Shown: piece after piece, positions 16,050-18,347 of the stretch
Layout: each line of letters opens with the position of its first letter
How positions within the stretch are numbered: the first letter of the stretch is position 1
Origin: Candidatus Peribacter sp. UBA6535
GTDB taxonomy: Bacteria; Patescibacteriota; Gracilibacteria; Peribacterales; Peribacteraceae
Direction: 5' to 3'
DNA length: 18,347 bases
Assembly: GCA_002436205.1 (NCBI GenBank)
Contig: DJKT01000031.1
Coordinates: 14,599 to 32,945 of the forward strand
Position numbers and translations under genes: made by a program
Notes under the pieces: model-generated
Databases searched by the model: none
Told to the model about the DNA's origin: nothing
What the model saw: only the letters and a program-made list of their open reading frames with translations

Positions 16050-17669
16050 TTATTCTAGACTTCTTAATAGAGCATGTGCCTCAATATCCTCAGAGTCCAT
16101 TTCTAGAAGTCTTTGTATCATCTGTCTTGCAGTACTTGTTTGTCCAATCTTCTGATACAAAAGTGCCAGGTTAATCAATGCATCTCGGTCTGTTGGATCA
16201 ATTTGTTCAGCGCGTTCCCAGTGTGTACGTGCATCTTCGGTATTTCCTGATTGCCAGTACAGAAGCCCAAGGTTCATATGCGCATCCTTATGATTGGTGT
16301 CTAATTCGATAGCGTTTTTATATGCGGATAGAGCTTCCAGAGTCTGATTCTTACTCATATAATATAGTCCGAGGTTGTAGTACGCTCGGCGATTGGGTCG
16401 CAGCTCAATTGAGTGATTGAGTGCCTGGAGCGCTTCTGTTTCATTTCCTTCATTCCAGAGTTCGGCTCCAATTTTACTGTAGGCACGATAGTATTCGTGA
16501 TACTGCGTTGCATGCATAAAGAGTGTCTTGGTGTTGCGCCATACTCGTACTTGTTTGTGTGCAAGGAATCCAAAGGTAATGATCACCATAGTACAGAGTG
16601 CAATGCCTAGAGTTTTTCTTTGATTCTTCAGAGTAGAAATACCTACAACAATGAGATACACGAGAGCGATGGATGGTAGATATGCATAGCGATCCGATGC
16701 AAAAAATACCGTCTCATCTCTCGCATAATTCGTAAAACTTGGTACGAGAGCGCAGACATAAAACAGTGAAGCAAAAAGGATTGCTCGTGTCTTTTTACGT
16801 GATAGGAAAACAGCAACAATCAAAAGCAATAGTAGTCCTACTGGAATAAAGAAATCTGGAGAGAGGATTGTTAGGGAATCCTGATAGGGATAGATCACAG
16901 AAAGTTGTAAGGGCATTACAAATTTTTGCAGATAAAAGATCGTACTTTTGATAGCAACAAGTACCCCAGTTATCAAAGAAGCATTGCCAAGAATTTGAGT
17001 TTTTCCAATGATAGCGATTACACCGAAGACACAGGCAGCAATGAAGTATGGAATCTTTTCCCGTATAGCATTTCGATCGAGTGGACGCTTCTGCAACCAA
17101 TCGATCAAGAGGAGAATAAGCGGCAGAATTACGATCGAGACTTTTGCAAGAAGCCCAAGAACAAAACAGGCAAGTGAGATACGTTTTCGTTTATACAAGT
17201 ATCCAATGGTGCTCATAAGAAAAAACATCGCCGACAGCACATCTTTTCGTGCACTTATCCATGCCACTGCTTCTGTGTGGAGAGGGTGAACAAGAAAGAG
17301 AAGTCCTGCTAAAAGGGCAACCAATACATTGCGACGTTGCAACAGATATATAAGCCATGTAACGAGAAGTGCATTTATAATGTGAAGTACCAGATTGGTG
17401 AGGTGAAATATCATTGGATTACCACCTCCCAAAAACCAGTCGAACTGAAAACTCAAAAATGTCAGGGGTATATAGAGCTCCGGATCAAAATGTAAAAACG
17501 CCCATGTAATAGTTCTCAGATTCAGGTTTTGAATCATGGGATTCTCGAATACTAGAAGATTATCATCAAAGTAGACGAAGGAGTTTTGAAGCACAGTACC
17601 AAAGACAGTACATCCGATGGCGAAATACAGAATAACGACCAATAGTACGAATCTATTTTGCCTGAGCAT
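16050..17669 (-). CDS. TMTC-like membrane protein with C-terminal TPRs (putative GT-C glycosyltransferase), paralogue 3
   Basis: 539 residues from the ATG at 17669. It has an N-terminal helix (7-27), FDDNLLVFEN at 34-43, LHFDPELYIPLTFLSFQFDW, GGGNPMIFHLTNLVLHIINA, HPLHTEAVAWISARKDVLS, ASDRYAYLPSIALVYLI, then four clear TPRs from about residue 390 (RAYYNLGLYYMSKNQTLEAL, DAHMNLGLLYWQSGNTEDAR and others). It has the same architecture as paralogues 1 and 2 but lies on the other strand, separated from them by rpoB. An in-frame TTG at 17702 would add 11 residues (MVWRRVYSTCR); I prefer the ATG because it places the first helix as in the paralogues. A purine-rich GGAGAAGG (17687-17694) is 17 nt upstream, inside a hairpin loop. 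Function as a lipid-sugar-dependent protein glycosyltransferase is inferred from the family. Confidence 0.83.
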   Translation of the reverse strand: MLRQNRFVLLVVILYFAIGCTVFGTVLQNSFVYFDDNLLVFENPMIQNLNLRTITWAFLHFDPELYIPLTFLSFQFDWFLGGGNPMIFHLTNLVLHIINALLVTWLIYLLQRRNVLVALLAGLLFLVHPLHTEAVAWISARKDVLSAMFFLMSTIGYLYKRKRISLACFVLGLLAKVSIVILPLILLLIDWLQKRPLDRNAIREKIPYFIAACVFGVIAIIGKTQILGNASLITGVLVAIKSTIFYLQKFVMPLQLSVIYPYQDSLTILSPDFFIPVGLLLLLIVAVFLSRKKTRAILFASLFYVCALVPSFTNYARDETVFFASDRYAYLPSIALVYLIVVGISTLKNQRKTLGIALCTMVIITFGFLAHKQVRVWRNTKTLFMHATQYHEYYRAYSKIGAELWNEGNETEALQALNHSIELRPNRRAYYNLGLYYMSKNQTLEALSAYKNAIELDTNHKDAHMNLGLLYWQSGNTEDARTHWERAEQIDPTDRDALINLALLYQKIGQTSTARQMIQRLLEMDSEDIEAHALLRSLE

Positions 17670-17714
17670 ACGACACGTACTATACACCCTTCTCCATACC
17701 AAATACGTGTCGTA
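17669..17714 (-). promoter_or_regulatory. 11-bp inverted repeat over the start of TMTC-like gene 3
   Basis: TACGACACGTA (17669-17679 as read on +) is the exact reverse complement of TACGTGTCGTA (17704-17714). In the minus-strand mRNA the stem ends on the A of the ATG and the 24-nt loop holds the Shine-Dalgarno-like GGAGAAGG. It may be an operator for a dimeric repressor or an RNA hairpin that controls ribosome access. Confidence 0.6.
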
Positions 17715-17793
17715 GATTTTCTCGACTTTTTCTTAGGAGCAGACTTGCCTCTATAAGGCTTAATCCGTAAAATCCGTTAGCTTTATGCCTTTA

Positions 17794-17927
17794 ATGCATA
17801 CCCGCAGGAATCGATCCCTCGCCTTGTGCTTTCAGCCGAGACGGGGTACGCCACCACTATAGGTGGCTTAAACGGTCTAATAGACCACGAATTCTGCGGG
17901 TGTGCGTAAGCCACCCGCTTTCTTTTT
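17794..17927 (+). ncRNA. Candidate structured RNA with mutually exclusive closing stem and terminator
   Basis: A long closing stem (15 pairs from 17796-17811 with 17891-17905, one bulged G, extendable by two weak pairs) contains ACCCGCAG / CTGCGGGT. It encloses three hairpins: a weaker one at about 17816-17844, a perfect GCCACC/GGTGGC (17850-17867) and a perfect GGTCT-AAT-AGACC (17874-17886). The 3' strand of the closing stem (17896-17902) is also the 5' strand of the terminator at 17896-17918, so only one can form. A -10-like TATAAG is at 17752-17757, without a good -35. I do not recognise a known riboswitch, T-box, RNase P, SRP or tmRNA signature. It could regulate read-through to the 23S gene or be an independent small RNA. 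Confidence 0.55.
17896..17927 (+). terminator. Intrinsic terminator downstream of the candidate RNA
   Basis: The 7-bp stem GCGGGTG (17896-17902) / CACCCGC (17912-17918), with a 9-nt loop, is followed at once by TTTCTTTTT (17919-17927). The T run is on the + strand only, which sets the direction of transcription. Confidence 0.75.
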
Positions 17928-17946
17928 ATCCAGCCAATTATGAAGA

Positions 17947-18117
17947 TAAAGAGGTCTAGTGGGATTGGAGCGCTACCGGATCCGTACAGCATTTCCTGCG
18001 AGCCGGATCTATACGACCTTTAGCAGCACCGGGCGATAGAAAAGTTTATATAAGATGATAAATAATACGTCATACCACTTCGCTCCGCTATCGCGGAGCT
18101 ACGAGGCACGAGAAGTG
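17947..18117 (+). other. Further paired segments between the candidate RNA and 23S rRNA
   Basis: TAAA-(GA)-GGTC (17947-17956) pairs with GACCTTTA (18015-18022) and encloses GATCCG (17979-17984) / CGGATC (18004-18009). A second unit has outer arms CACTTC (18076-18081) and GAAGTG (18112-18117) around a perfect 7-bp hairpin GCTCCGC-TATC-GCGGAGC (18082-18099). The latter resembles REP-like palindromes and shares the GCGGAG/CTCCGC core with the insertion in cysS. No gene, tRNA or 16S sequence is visible from 17715 to 18270. Confidence 0.45.
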
Positions 18118-18208
18118 TCGTTCATCAAACGATATAGATCTGCCCAGTAGAAAGAAGTGATGTCATATGAACTGCAATCAACCAATTTAACCAATTAAAC
18201 CAAAACTG

Positions 18209-18248
18209 GTGTCACATTGTGGGCATGTCTTGCCTGCGTTCGTGACAC
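18209..18248 (+). promoter_or_regulatory. Hairpin in the pre-23S leader
   Basis: GTGTCAC (18209-18215) pairs exactly with GTGACAC (18242-18248), with an inner GGGCA/TGCCT stem around TGTCT. It lies 22 nt before the expected mature 23S end and may be part of the precursor-processing structure. Just upstream, AACCAATT-type units recur (18179-18201). Confidence 0.45.
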
Positions 18249-18270
18249 ATGAACAGTACAATTAGAAAAA

Positions 18271-18347
18271 TGTTACTCATCGCATCAGATGAATGCCTCG
18301 ACTCTAGAATCCGATGAAGGACGTGGTCAGCTGCGATATGCTTCGGT
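18271..18347 (+). rRNA. rrl: 23S ribosomal RNA, 5' end (cut by window edge)
   Basis: The last ~60 bases align by eye with the universal 23S 5' domain: GATGAATGCCTCGACTCTAG, then CCGATGAAGGACGTGGTCAG and CTGCGATATGCTTCGGT, matching the bacterial GGATGCC...GCGATGAAGGACGTG...CTGCGATAAGC...CGG pattern. By analogy with E. coli the mature end is near 18271 (TGTTACTCATCGC). The gene continues past the window. No 16S 3' end or tRNA is found in the 600 nt upstream. Confidence 0.92.

Noticed and set aside
17794..17907. tRNA reading of the closing stem with an ATCGATT loop
   Set aside because: The would-be T-stem does not pair properly and no anticodon arm of correct size exists on either strand.
17783..17992. 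Minus-strand frame ending in GYALKA, resembling the end of a tmRNA tag peptide
   Set aside because: No tmRNA 5' or 3' tRNA-like ends (TTCGAC-type D-arm or CCA-proximal T-arm) could be found, and the T run places the transcript on the + strand.
17940..18023. 27-codon + strand frame (MKIKRSSGIGAL...)
   Set aside because: No ribosome binding site, directly after a terminator, and the sequence is better explained by RNA pairing.

Overview
The window reads as a chromosomal segment of a Candidate Phyla Radiation (Patescibacteria) bacterium, most likely a Peregrinibacteria/Peribacteria-type lineage. This is inferred from gene content, not from a database search. The signs are an SLH-anchored giant surface protein, several TMTC-like membrane proteins with C-terminal TPRs, a FemAB-type transferase, mostly absent Shine-Dalgarno sequences, many small palindromic repeats, and a 23S rRNA gene with no 16S or tRNA directly upstream. 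TGA ends one of the genes (11811-11813), so the code is standard rather than the TGA=Gly code of Gracilibacteria/SR1.

Layout, left to right. cysS (38-1486, +) carries a small in-frame palindromic insertion. It is followed by an 876-nt intergenic region holding a nested inverted-repeat element (1494-1619), a short repeat tract, and the folded upstream region of the next gene. A 4.3-kb S-layer gene (2363-6682, +) encodes a signal peptide, three SLH domains, an Ig-like domain and about six divergent beta-sandwich repeats; a strong bidirectional terminator closes it. A FemAB/FemX-like aminoacyltransferase (6836-7792, -) is divergent from a Mn-type superoxide dismutase (7850-8455, +). Two tandem TMTC-like genes follow (8510-10192 and 10206-11813, +). 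rpoB (12003-15974, +) has its own sigma70-like promoter; its product has a Lys-rich N-terminal tail and an acidic C-terminal tail. A perfect 30-bp palindrome separates rpoB from a convergent third TMTC paralogue (16050-17669, -). The last ~570 nt before the 23S rRNA 5' end (about 18271, +, cut by the window edge) have no convincing gene but contain several stacked RNA structures. One is a 15-16-bp stem enclosing three hairpins that competes with an intrinsic terminator.

How the parts may work together. The S-layer protein, the FemAB-like wall enzyme and three predicted GT-C/TPR membrane glycosyltransferase-like proteins form a plausible cell-surface neighbourhood. TMTC proteins in eukaryotes are protein O-mannosyltransferases, so glycosylation of the Ser/Thr-rich S-layer protein is a reasonable but untested hypothesis. 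rpoB and the 23S gene are information-processing genes in unusual isolation: no rpoC, rplJ or rplL next to rpoB, and no 16S upstream of 23S.

The most promising undescribed items are the switch-like RNA ahead of the 23S gene (17794-17927), the two-tailed RpoB, and the S-layer/TMTC cluster. Structures were paired by eye and no folding or homology program was run.
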